Positions 56,601 to 63,422 of a stretch of DNA of 64,000 nt are shown here, one piece after another. Location of the stretch: NCBI RefSeq assembly GCF_024138395.1, contig NZ_JAMYDU010000021.1, forward strand, positions 1-64,000, given 5' to 3'. Under the pieces are notes generated by a model, which was not told the DNA's origin, ran no database searches, and was given only the letters and a program-made list of their open reading frames with translations. The stretch is from Pseudomonas mandelii. Its GTDB lineage: Bacteria; Pseudomonadota; Gammaproteobacteria; Pseudomonadales; Pseudomonadaceae. The position numbers and the translations under genes were made by a program. Position 1 is the first letter of the stretch, and every line of letters starts with the position of its first letter.

Positions 56601-59600
56601 CGGGAAGAATTGAGCTGGTGGCAGGCGCAACTGGCCGGCCCAAGTGCTGAATTGCCGTGTGATCGTCTGCAGGGTGGTCAGCAAAATCGTCACGCGCAAA
56701 CCGTCAGCGTGCGCCTCGACAGCGAGCGTACCCGCCAACTGCTGCAACAGACTCCGACGGCCTATCGCACTCAGGTCAATGATCTGCTGCTGACCGCATT
56801 GGCCCGTGTGCTGTGTCGCTGGAGCGGTCATGAGTCGGCGTTGATTCAACTCGAAGGTCACGGCCGCGAAACGCTGTTCGACGAAATCGACCTGACCCGC
56901 ACCGTGGGCTGGTTCACCAGCGCCTATCCGCTGCGCCTCACACCCGTGAGTGAACAGGGTGCGTCGATCAAGGCGATCAAGGAACAACTGCGTGCGGTGC
57001 CGCACAAAGGCTTGGGTTATGGCGTGCTGCGTTACCTGGCCGATGGCGTGTGCCGTCAGGCCATGGCCGCGTTGCCGGTGGCGCCGATCACCTTCAACTA
57101 CCTGGGCCAGTTCGACCAGAGCTTCGGCAGTGATGCACTGTTCCGTCCGCTCGATGAACCGGTGGGCGCGGCCCACGATCCACACGCGCCGTTGCCTAAC
57201 GAGCTGAGCGTCGACAGTCAGGTCTACGGCGGTGAGTTGGTGCTGCGCTGGACCTTCAGTGCCGAACGCCACGATCTGCAAACCATCACCGCACTGGCAG
57301 AAGCGTATCTGGGCGAGTTGCAAAGCCTGATCCAGCATTGCCTGAGCGACAACGCGGGCGGCTTGACGCCGTCGGACTTCCCGCTGGCCAAATTGACTCA
57401 GCCGCAACTCGATGCATTGCCAGTGCCAGCGGCGATGATCGAAGACGTTTACCCGCTGACCCCGATGCAGGAAGGCATGCTGCTGCACACCTTGCTCGAA
57501 CCGGGCACCGGCCTCTATTACATGCAGGATCGCTATCGCATCAACAGCGAGCTCGATCCGCAACGTTTCGCCCAAGCCTGGCAAGCGGTGATCGCCCGAC
57601 ACGAAGCCTTGCGCGCATCGTTCTGCTGGAACGTCGGCGAAGACATGCTGCAAGTGATCCACAAGCCGGGCAGCACGCCGATCGAATATCTGGACTGGAG
57701 CGCGGTTGCCGAAACCGAGCAAGAGCCGAGGTTGCAGGCGCTGCTGAAAAGCGAGCGTGAGGCCGGTTTCGATCTGCTCAACCGGGCACCGTTCCACCTG
57801 CGCTTGATCCGCGTGGGCGCGGCGCGTTACTGGTTCATGATGAGCAACCACCACATCCTCATCGATGCCTGGTGCCGTTCGTTGCTGATGAACGATTTCT
57901 TCGAGATCTACACCGCCCTCGGCGAAGGCCGCGAAGCGCAGCTGGCTGTGCCGCCGCGTTATCGCGATTACATCGGTTGGCTGCAACGCCAGAGTCTGGC
58001 CGAAGCGCGACAGTGGTGGCAGCAGAACCTGCGAGGTTTCGAGCGCACCACGCCGATTCCGAGTGACCGGCCGTTCCTGCGTGAACATGCCGGCGACAGC
58101 GGCGGCATGATCGTCGGCGACCGCTATACCCGACTGGATACCCGCGATGGTGCGCAATTGCGCGAACTGGCTCAGGCCCATCAGCTGACCATCAACACCT
58201 TCGCCCAGGCGGCGTGGGCGCTGGTGCTGCGTCGCTTGAGCGGTGATCGCGACGTGCTGTTCGGCGTCACGGTGGCCGGGCGCCCGGTGGACATGCCGCA
58301 GATGCAACGCACAGTCGGGCTGTTCATCAACAGCATCGCCCTGCGGGTGAAAATGCCCGAAGACGATCAGCGTTGCAGCGTTCGCCAATGGCTCAGCGGT
58401 TTGCTCGACAGCAACATGCAACTGCGTGAGTACGAATACCTGCCGCTGGTGAGCATCCAGGAAAACAGCGAACTGCCCAAAGGCCAGCCGCTGTTCGACA
58501 GCCTGTTCGTATTCGAAAACGCGCCGGTGGAAGTCTCGGTGCTGGACCGTGCGCAGAGCCTCAACGCCACCTCGGATTCGGGCCGTACCCACACCAACTT
58601 CCCGTTGACGGCGGTGTGTTATCCGGGCGACGACCTTGGTTTGCACCTGTCCTACGACCAGCGTTATTTCGACGACTCCACGGTCGAGCGCATGCTCGGT
58701 GAATTCAAGCGCCTGCTGCTGGCGCTGGTCGAAGGCTTCCATGGCGACATGGCCGACCTGCCGTTGCTGGGTACCGAGGAACAGGATTTCCTGATTCATG
58801 GCTGCAACCAGAGCGAACACGACTACCCGCTGGAGCAGAGTTATGCCTCATTGTTCGAAGCGCAGGTTGCCGAGCATCCGCAGCGAATTGCCGCCAGTTG
58901 CCTGGATCAGCAGCACAGTTATGTCGAGCTGAACCAGCGCAGCAACCGTCTCGGCCATGCGCTGATTGCGGCCGGCGTCGGCCTGGATCAACCGGTGGCG
59001 CTGCTCGCCGAACGTAACCTCGATCTGCTGGGCATGATCATCGGCAGCTTCAAGGCCGGTGCCGGTTACCTGCCGCTGGACCCGGGCCTGCCGAGTCAGC
59101 GCTTGAGCCGGATCATCGACCTGAGCCGCACGCCGTTGTTGGTTTGTACTCAGGCGTGTAGTGAACAAGCCATTGCGTTGCTGGAAGAGTTCGGTTGTGC
59201 CAACCGACCTCGATTGCTGGTCTGGGAAGAGGTGCAGGCGAGCGATGTTTCGGTGGCCAATCCGGGCATTTACAGTGGCCCGAACAACCTCGCCTATGTG
59301 ATCTACACCTCGGGTTCCACCGGCCTGCCGAAGGGCGTGATGGTCGAGCAGCGCGGTATGCTCAATAACCAGTTGAGCAAGGTGCCGTACCTGAAACTGA
59401 GCGAGGCGGATGTGATCGCCCAGACCGCCTCGCAAAGCTTCGACATTTCGGTCTGGCAGTTCCTCGCGGCACCACTGTTCGGCGCTCGGGTGGACATTGT
59501 GCCGAACAGCATCGCCCACGATCCGCAAGGCTTGCTGGCCCATGTTCAGAGCCAGGGCATCACCGTGCTGGAAAGCGTGCCGTCGCTGATTCAGGGCATG

Positions 59601-60683
59601 CTCGCCCAGGACCGTATGAGCCTCGATGGCCTGCGCTGGATGCTACCGACCGGTGAAGCGATGCCGCCGGAACTGGCGCACCAATGGTTGCTGCGTTACC
59701 CGGACATCGGCTTGGTCAACGCCTATGGCCCGGCGGAATGCTCGGACGATGTGGCGTTCTTCCGCGTCGATCTGGCTTCGACGCGCGGCAGTTATTTGCC
59801 GATTGGCACGCCGACTGACAACAACCGTTTGTACCTGCTCGATGGTGCGCTGGAGTTGGTGCCATTGGGAGCGGTGGGGGAGTTGTGCGTGGCCGGCACC
59901 GGCGTGGGACGCGGCTATGTGAGCGATCCGTTGCGTACCGCTCAGGTGTTTGTGCCGAACCCGTTCGGCGCACCGGGGGATCGCCTGTATCGCACCGGCG
60001 ACCTCGCCCGACGTCGCAGTGACGGCGTGCTGGAATACGTTGGGCGCATCGACCATCAAGTGAAGATTCGCGGTTACCGCATCGAACTGGGTGAAATCGA
60101 GGCCCGTCTGCACGAGCAAGCGGAAGTTCGCGATGCAGCGGTGGGTGTGCAGGAAGGCGTCAACGGCAAGCATTTGGTCGGCTATCTGGTTGCAGCAGAC
60201 TCGGCACTGAATCCAAACGAACGACTGGAGCGTATCAAGCAACGTCTGCGCGCCGAATTGCCGGAATACATGGTGCCACTGCACTGGTTGTGGCTCGACA
60301 AACTGCCGCTCAACGCCAACGGCAAACTCGATCGCAAGGCCTTGCCGGCGCTGGAAATCGGCCAATTGCAGAGCCAGGACTATCAGGCGCCGCGCAATGA
60401 GCTGGAACAGACCCTGGCGGATATTTGGGCCGAGGTGTTGAAGGTCGAGAAGGTCGGCGTGCGTGACAACTTCTTCGAGCTCGGCGGGCATTCGTTGCTG
60501 GCCACACAGATCGCCTCGCGGGTGCAAAAAGCCCTGCAACGCAACGTGCCGCTGCGGGCGATGTTCGAGTGCAGCACGGTGGCGGAGCTGGCCGAGTACA
60601 TCGACGGGTTGGCGGCGAGCGACATTACCGAGGAGAAGGTGGATCGGTTGAATGACCTGATGGCGGAGTTGGAGGGGCTGTAG
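47700..60683 (+). CDS. pvdL: Pyoverdine chromophore NRPS PvdL
   Basis: Peptide synthetase of 4327 residues building the acyl-Glu-D-Tyr-Dab chromophore precursor. Order: fatty acyl-AMP ligase (1-590), T1 (Ser611), C1 (665-1100, HHIIADG at 802), A1 (about 1127-1620, Glu expected), T2 (Ser1666), C2 (1725-2165, HHIVTEG at 1858, Glu for Asp), A2 (about 2186-2694, Tyr expected), T3 (Ser2737), epimerase (2786-3235, HHLVVDG), C3 (3244-3685, HHILIDA), A3 (about 3714-4217) and T4 (Ser4265). A3 pocket residues read D-I-W-E-L-T-A-D-D-K, which I recall as the Dab code. No thioesterase is present, as expected for the first of several synthetases. The ATG is preceded by AGGAAA; an in-frame ORF extension upstream crosses the promoter. 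Confidence 0.97.
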   Translation: MTDAFELPSTLVQALQRRAALTPDRVALRFLAETQDQAVVLSYRELDQRARIIAGALQAKSSFGDRAVLLFPSGPDYVAAFFGCLYAGVIAVPAYPPESTRRHHQERLLSIISDAEPRLLLTSADLRDALLQINEAPPLLCVDTLDSALAERWVAPDLHGEHIAFLQYTSGSTALPKGVQVSHGNLVANELLIRHGFGIDLNPDDVIVSWLPLYHDMGLIGGLLQPIFSGVPCVLMSPAYFLGRPLRWLEAISEYGGTISGGPDFAYRLCSERVSEAALERLDLSGWRVAYSGSEPIRLDTLERFAEKFATCGFTSDSFMASYGLAEATLFVAGSPRGQGIPSLRVDDQALAQNRAEPGDGNPIMSCGISQPDHAVLIVDAVSLEELANNAIGEVWAAGPSIAHGYWRNPEATAKTFVQHAGRTWLRTGDLGFLREGELFITGRLKDMLIVRGHNLYPQDIEQTIEREVEVVRKGRVAAFAVNIEGQEGIGIAAEISRSVQKILPPEALIKAIRQAVAEAYQEAPSVVVLLNPGALPKTSSGKLQRSACRNRLADGSLDSYALFPSAGIASTPETNTDSELQTLIGQIWCEQLQVKQVSADDHFFLLGGNSIAATQVVARLREALGLELSLRLLFEAPTLGAFAVAVARQQQDGGVAQGAIMPLSRNEAMPQSLAQNRLWITWQLDPQSSAYNIPGALRLRGELDEDALRASFQQLIERHESLRTRFFERDGVALQQVIAAGEFTLQVIDISDLPIVEREARAQQIREDEARTQFDLEKGPLLWVTLVRLGDEDHQLLVTMHHIIADGWSMNVLIDEFSRLYAAASQGQTASLPALPTQYADYGSWQRQWLAQGEGERQLAYWKEQLGEEHPTLSLATDHPRSAQHIHSAARHTLRLDANLSDAIRQTAQHHESTPFMLLLAAFQSLLHRYSGQRDIRIGVPNANRPRLETQGLIGFFINTQVLRAEVDSRLPFVELLAQTRQAALGAQAHQDLPFEQLLEAFPQAREQGLFQVMFNHQQRDLSALRRLPGLLAEELPWHSREAKFDLQLHSEEDRNGRLSLSFDYASELFDVTTIERLAEHFANLLRDVCEHPQKSIGDLQLLTLSEHDHQSAWSAAPCTPANQWLPELLNEQARQTPERTALLWDGGSLDFAELHAQANRLAHYLRDKGVGPDVCVAIAAERSPQLLIGLLAIIKAGGAYVPLDPDYPAERLAYMLSDSGVELLLTQTELLDRLPATDGVSVIAMDALHLEKWPSHAPGLHLHGDNLAYVIYTSGSTGQPKGVGNTHAALAERLQWMQNTYRLNETDVLMQKAPISFDVSVWECFWPLITGCRLLLAGPGEHRDPYRIAQLVQQFGVTTLHFVPPLLALFIDEPLSAECTSLRRLFSGGEALPAELRNRVLEHLPAVQLHNRYGPTETAINVTHWHCTTADGERSPIGRPLGNVLCRVLDSDLNPVPAGVPGELCISGIGLARGYLGRPGLTAERFVVDPLGEQGARLYRTGDRARWTADGVIEYLGRLDQQVKLRGFRVEPEEIEARLLAQSGVAQAVVLVRETAAGGQLIGYYTATESSETIDAQTARLKTALAAELPEYMVPAQLMRLEKMPLSPSGKLDRRALPEPQWQVREHVEPVTALEQQIAGIWREVLGQTQIGLRDDFFALGGHSLLATQIISRTRQACDVELPLRALFEASELGAFAEQVRLIQASGKTNKQPPIEKVDRSQAVPLSYSQQRMWFLWQMEPDGPAYNVGGMARLRGVLDVGRFEAALQALIMRHETLRTTFPSVDGVARQQVHPDTRLRMDWKDFTTLDADGREWQVQQLADDEAHKPFDLETGPLLRACLVKTAEQEHYFVLTLHHIVTEGWAMDIFARELSALYEAFVDDRDSPLQPLPVQYLDYSVWQRQWLESGECQRQLDYWTAQLGREHPLLELPADRPRPPVQSHQGELFRFDLSDDLAARVRAFNADNGLTLFMTMTAALAVLLYRYSGQTDLRIGAPVANRIRPESEGLIGAFLNTQVLRCQLDGQMSVGELFEQVRHTVIEGQSHQDLPFDHLVEALQPPRSAAYNPLFQVMCNVQRWEFQQSRALAGMTVEYLANDARATKFDLNLEVTDLDHRLGCCLTYSTDLFDEPRIARMAAHWRNLLEALLVDPQQRLSELPLLEATEQQNLLDSLGIEPGEHRLDQCIHHLFSEQALVRKDAPALTFAGQTLSYAELDSRANRLAWMLRERGVGPQVRVGLALERSLEMVIGLLAILKAGGAYVPLDPEYPLDRLHYMIEDSGIGLLLSDMSMFAALGELPATVARWCLEEDAAALANYPASELPFISLPQHQAYLIYTSGSTGKPKGVVVSHGEIAMHCQAVIERFGMRPDDCELHFYSINFDAATERLLVPLLSGAQVVLRAQGQWDAQEICGLIRRHNINILGFTPSYGSQLAQWLATQDETLPVRMCITGGEALTGEHLQRIRAAFKPGLFFNAYGPTETVVMPLASLAPEQLEEGLGSVPIGSVIGARAAYILDADLALVPQGATGELYVGGAGLAQGYHQRPGMTAERFVADPFAANGGRLYRTGDLVRQRADGLVEYLGRIDHQVKIRGFRIELGEIETRLLEHESVREAVVLTLDAPSGKQLVGYLATNIAEQDEAQQTALREALKAHLKSQLPDYMVPMHLILLVSMPLTANGKLDRRALPAPDPELNRQQYVAPSNELELTLAGIWCEVLNVQQVGLNDNFFELGGDSILSIQVVSRARQQGIHFSPRDLFQHQTVQTLAAVATRAEQITAEQGLLSGESRLTPIQHWFFDTEIPQRQHWNQALLLEPTMALDPHRLEQALLAVIEQHDALRLRFTEVAGHWQAEHQAVSDAAVLWQVHVPTMDKCVALFADAQRSLDLEQGPLMRALLVDDPEGQQRLFIAIHHLVVDGVSWRMLLDDLQTVYRQLESRQSVKLPAKTSSFKDWAARLQAYAGSESLREELSWWQAQLAGPSAELPCDRLQGGQQNRHAQTVSVRLDSERTRQLLQQTPTAYRTQVNDLLLTALARVLCRWSGHESALIQLEGHGRETLFDEIDLTRTVGWFTSAYPLRLTPVSEQGASIKAIKEQLRAVPHKGLGYGVLRYLADGVCRQAMAALPVAPITFNYLGQFDQSFGSDALFRPLDEPVGAAHDPHAPLPNELSVDSQVYGGELVLRWTFSAERHDLQTITALAEAYLGELQSLIQHCLSDNAGGLTPSDFPLAKLTQPQLDALPVPAAMIEDVYPLTPMQEGMLLHTLLEPGTGLYYMQDRYRINSELDPQRFAQAWQAVIARHEALRASFCWNVGEDMLQVIHKPGSTPIEYLDWSAVAETEQEPRLQALLKSEREAGFDLLNRAPFHLRLIRVGAARYWFMMSNHHILIDAWCRSLLMNDFFEIYTALGEGREAQLAVPPRYRDYIGWLQRQSLAEARQWWQQNLRGFERTTPIPSDRPFLREHAGDSGGMIVGDRYTRLDTRDGAQLRELAQAHQLTINTFAQAAWALVLRRLSGDRDVLFGVTVAGRPVDMPQMQRTVGLFINSIALRVKMPEDDQRCSVRQWLSGLLDSNMQLREYEYLPLVSIQENSELPKGQPLFDSLFVFENAPVEVSVLDRAQSLNATSDSGRTHTNFPLTAVCYPGDDLGLHLSYDQRYFDDSTVERMLGEFKRLLLALVEGFHGDMADLPLLGTEEQDFLIHGCNQSEHDYPLEQSYASLFEAQVAEHPQRIAASCLDQQHSYVELNQRSNRLGHALIAAGVGLDQPVALLAERNLDLLGMIIGSFKAGAGYLPLDPGLPSQRLSRIIDLSRTPLLVCTQACSEQAIALLEEFGCANRPRLLVWEEVQASDVSVANPGIYSGPNNLAYVIYTSGSTGLPKGVMVEQRGMLNNQLSKVPYLKLSEADVIAQTASQSFDISVWQFLAAPLFGARVDIVPNSIAHDPQGLLAHVQSQGITVLESVPSLIQGMLAQDRMSLDGLRWMLPTGEAMPPELAHQWLLRYPDIGLVNAYGPAECSDDVAFFRVDLASTRGSYLPIGTPTDNNRLYLLDGALELVPLGAVGELCVAGTGVGRGYVSDPLRTAQVFVPNPFGAPGDRLYRTGDLARRRSDGVLEYVGRIDHQVKIRGYRIELGEIEARLHEQAEVRDAAVGVQEGVNGKHLVGYLVAADSALNPNERLERIKQRLRAELPEYMVPLHWLWLDKLPLNANGKLDRKALPALEIGQLQSQDYQAPRNELEQTLADIWAEVLKVEKVGVRDNFFELGGHSLLATQIASRVQKALQRNVPLRAMFECSTVAELAEYIDGLAASDITEEKVDRLNDLMAELEGL

Positions 60684-60706
60684 TTCTTTAGCGTCAGTGA
60701 GGGACT

Positions 60707-60775
60707 CTTCGCGGGCAAGCCTCGCTCCTACAGGGATCCGCGCAAATCCTGTAGGAGCGAGGCTTGCCCGCGAAG
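60707..60775. repeat. REP doublet after pvdL
   Basis: Inverted REP units around a short loop between pvdL and the downstream hydrolase gene. Core GAGGCTTGCCCG. Confidence 0.9.
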
Positions 60776-60878
60776 ACGTCATCACAGACATCACAAAGCT
60801 GCGGGTTGACTGCCGGTCCCATGCGGCTCAGTCTTCCTGTGCTTTTTTATGGATCTTATTTCATCAGGGAGACAGTCG

Positions 60879-61691
60879 ATGCCCTTCGTAACGGTTGATG
60901 GACAAGCGCTTCACTACATAGATCAAGGCACAGGCCCTGCGGTTCTGCTGGCCGGCAGTTACCTGTGGGACCAGGCCATGTGGGCGCCACAGATTACGGC
61001 GCTGTCACAGCATTATCGGGTCATCGCCCTGGACCTGTGGGGCCATGGCGAATCCGGGCGGATGCCCGAGTGCATGACGTCGCTGGATGACGTAGCGCGC
61101 CAGGCACTGGCATTGCTCGATCATCTGGACATCGATCGCGTCACGCTGGTTGGTCTTTCGGTGGGTGGCATGTGGGGCGTTCGACTGGCGCTGTCGGCGC
61201 CGCAACGGCTCAATGGGCTGGTGCTGATGGACACCTATGTCGGCGTCGAGCCGGAACCGACCCGCCAATACTATTTCTCGCTGTTCAAGCAAATCGAAGA
61301 CACGGGTGTGATTTCGTCGCAGCTGCTCGACATTATTGTGCCGATCTTCTTCCGTCCGGGCATCGATCCGCAATCGGCGCTGTATCAGGATTTCCGCGCC
61401 AGACTGGCTGCGCTGCAGGCCGACCGCCTGCGTCAAAGCATCGTGCCAATGGGGCGGATTACCTTTGGTCGTGATGATTTGTTGCCGCGGTTAGCCGAGT
61501 TGAATCCTGACACCACGCTGTTGATGTGCGGCGATCAGGACAAACCGCGGCCGCCGTCGGAAACCAAAGAAATGGCCGAGTTGATCGGTTGCCCGTATGT
61601 GCTGGTGCCGGAGGCAGGGCATATCTCCAATCTGGAGAATCCGGCATTCGTCACCGAGGCGCTGCTGAAGTTTTTGGCTGAGAGAACTTAG
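60879..61691 (+). CDS. Alpha/beta-fold hydrolase
   Basis: Protein of 270 residues with the alpha/beta hydrolase pattern: DLWGHGESGR, nucleophile elbow LVGLSVGGMWG (Ser), MCGDQDKPRP supplying the acid, and EAGHISNLENP with the catalytic histidine. Start ATG has AGGGAGA 8 nt upstream. It follows pvdL across a REP doublet and may be co-transcribed. It is not the type II thioesterase PvdG by length or motifs that I can judge; the substrate is unknown. Pyoverdine-locus hydrolases are candidates for deacylation or editing, by inference only. Confidence 0.85.
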   Translation: MPFVTVDGQALHYIDQGTGPAVLLAGSYLWDQAMWAPQITALSQHYRVIALDLWGHGESGRMPECMTSLDDVARQALALLDHLDIDRVTLVGLSVGGMWGVRLALSAPQRLNGLVLMDTYVGVEPEPTRQYYFSLFKQIEDTGVISSQLLDIIVPIFFRPGIDPQSALYQDFRARLAALQADRLRQSIVPMGRITFGRDDLLPRLAELNPDTTLLMCGDQDKPRPPSETKEMAELIGCPYVLVPEAGHISNLENPAFVTEALLKFLAERT

Positions 61692-61706
61692 TCGATCAGG
61701 AGGACG

Positions 61707-61801
61707 CCTTCGCGGGCAAGCCTCGCTCCTACAGGATTTGTGTGCTTCGCGATTATTGCGAACGACTCAAATCCTGTAGGAGCGAGGCTTGCCCGCGAAG
61801 G
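61707..61801. repeat. REP doublet before dsbG
   Basis: Inverted REP units (left ends about 61731; right unit 61776-61801) with a 45-nt loop in the convergent gap between the hydrolase and the dsbG-like gene. Confidence 0.88.
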
Positions 61802-61812
61802 GGCCGGTGTGG

Positions 61813-62580
61813 TCACTTAGGCCCAAGAATCTTCACCAATTTCTCCGGCGACGGCGCGCCTTGCTGCTGTTGCAGCTGACCTTTGTCATCCATGTAGAAA
61901 ATCGCCGGGGTGGCGGCCAGCTCCAGGTCTTCCATCAACTGCATGTTCGCCGCGAGTTTCGCTTGAATGGCCGGCGGCACATCTTTCAGGGCTTTGAGCG
62001 AACTGTCCTTGCCGGATTTCTCGTGGTCTGCCAACGCTTTTTGCGGGTCCTTGGCGGCCAGCAGCGCGGCGGATTTGCCCGGGCTGTCTTCGCGAATGAT
62101 GCCGACCATAATGTGCCGCAACTGCACCTTGCCGGCCTTGACCCACGGCCGCGCCTGTTCCCAGAACATGTTGCAGTACGGGCAATTCGGGTCGCTGAAC
62201 AGATAGACGATTCGCGGCGCATCCTTGTTGCCGTCACCGATCCAGTTGCTCGCTTCCATCTTGCCCCAGACTTCCTTGGCCATCGGCGCGTAGACCAGTT
62301 TCTGCAACGGCGCGCTGCTCAGGTCATTGCCTTCGGCGTCATACAAATTACCCAGCAGTACATGTTTGCCATCCGGGGTCAGGTACAACGCCATGCCACG
62401 GTTCTGGTACTGCGCCGCATAACCGCGCAAGCCGTCGGGTGCGTCGAAAGTGCCGACAATTTTGGCGCCCTTGGCTTCGATCTTCTTGATCGCTTCAGGC
62501 AATTCTTCGGCCTGTACCGACGGCAAGTGCAGCAGGGCGGCACCCAGGGTTAACGTCAGCAGGTGGCGGAGGCGGAGCAT
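61813..62580 (-). CDS. dsbG: DsbG-like thiol:disulfide isomerase
   Basis: Periplasmic protein of 255 residues: signal peptide (about 1-24, ending SVQA), DsbC/DsbG N-terminal dimerisation region (AIKKIEAKGAKIVGTFDAPD) and thioredoxin domain with CPYC in FSDPNCPYCNMFWEQ and cis-Pro in AATPAIFYM. DsbG protects single cysteines from sulfenylation or isomerises disulfides. It is the last gene of a dsbD-tlpA-dsbG operon and overlaps the tlpA-like gene by 25 nt. It should be kept reduced by the DsbD-like protein encoded upstream. Confidence 0.93.
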   Translation of the reverse strand: MLRLRHLLTLTLGAALLHLPSVQAEELPEAIKKIEAKGAKIVGTFDAPDGLRGYAAQYQNRGMALYLTPDGKHVLLGNLYDAEGNDLSSAPLQKLVYAPMAKEVWGKMEASNWIGDGNKDAPRIVYLFSDPNCPYCNMFWEQARPWVKAGKVQLRHIMVGIIREDSPGKSAALLAAKDPQKALADHEKSGKDSSLKALKDVPPAIQAKLAANMQLMEDLELAATPAIFYMDDKGQLQQQQGAPSPEKLVKILGPK

Positions 62581-63422
62581 GGCAATTTCCTTGAAGGCGT
62601 GGCCGAGGTGGCCGGGTTCGGGGTGTCGAAGTTTTCCAGGGCGCGGGCCAGGCTGGCTTCAGAGAGCTCGCCCAGATGGCTGCCCAGCAGCTGCCCGGCG
62701 GGGCTATAGAACAGCGTAGTCGGCAATGCCATGGAACCCACGGCCTGACCCAATCGACCGCTGCCATCGAACAGCACGTTAGTCAGGCTCAGGCCCTGGG
62801 TTTCGAGGAAGGTGCTGACGCTCTGCATGCTTTCAGCCTGGTTGACGAACAGAAAGGTCAGGTCCGGACGCTGTTGCTGAGCGTGTTCCAGCACCGGCAT
62901 TTCCCGGCGGCACGGCGGACACCAGGTGGCCCAAAGATTGATGACCAACGGCCCGCCCTGGTAGTCGCTGAGCTGTATGGTTTGGCCGGCGGCATTGCGC
63001 AGGGTGATCTGCGGCAGGCGCGTGCCTTGTTCGTAAATATTCAGGGAGAACGTCGCCAGCAGCCAGAATGCCAGACCGCAGCCTACGCCGAAGCCTAACG
63101 GGCGACGCAGGGCCGGGCGACGCCAGCCTCGATACAGGGCGACAAGCAACAGCACGACCACCCCGGGCCAGGCGAGAAAACCACCGTCGCGCAGGTCGAT
63201 GATCTGCCATGGATCGTTGCGATACTGCGCCCAGTAGGCGATCACGAAACCGACCCGGGCCGCCAGCATGCCCAGCAGGAACAGGCTGAACAGCACTGAC
63301 TCCGGGTTCTCGCCGCCACGCTTGGCCACCCGCCAGCCGACAAAAGTCGCCAGCGCCAGGGCACTGATCAGCAGCAGGTGATTAAGCGCGATGGCAAAGG
63401 TGCCGAGGGTAAAGGTCAGCAT
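62556..63422 (-). CDS. Membrane-anchored TlpA-like thioredoxin
   Basis: Protein of 288 residues. Four hydrophobic segments (about 5-25, 40-65, 80-100, 110-130) precede a periplasmic TlpA-type thioredoxin domain with CPPC in LWATWCPPCRREMPVL and LPTTLFYSPAG. Such proteins pass electrons from DsbD-like transporters to periplasmic substrates. The start overlaps the dsbD stop by 1 nt, and its end overlaps dsbG by 25 nt. The C-terminal 25 residues (LENFDTPNPATSATPSRK) are probably an unconserved tail. Confidence 0.88.
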   Translation of the reverse strand: MLTFTLGTFAIALNHLLLISALALATFVGWRVAKRGGENPESVLFSLFLLGMLAARVGFVIAYWAQYRNDPWQIIDLRDGGFLAWPGVVVLLLVALYRGWRRPALRRPLGFGVGCGLAFWLLATFSLNIYEQGTRLPQITLRNAAGQTIQLSDYQGGPLVINLWATWCPPCRREMPVLEHAQQQRPDLTFLFVNQAESMQSVSTFLETQGLSLTNVLFDGSGRLGQAVGSMALPTTLFYSPAGQLLGSHLGELSEASLARALENFDTPNPATSATPSRKLPCSASATC

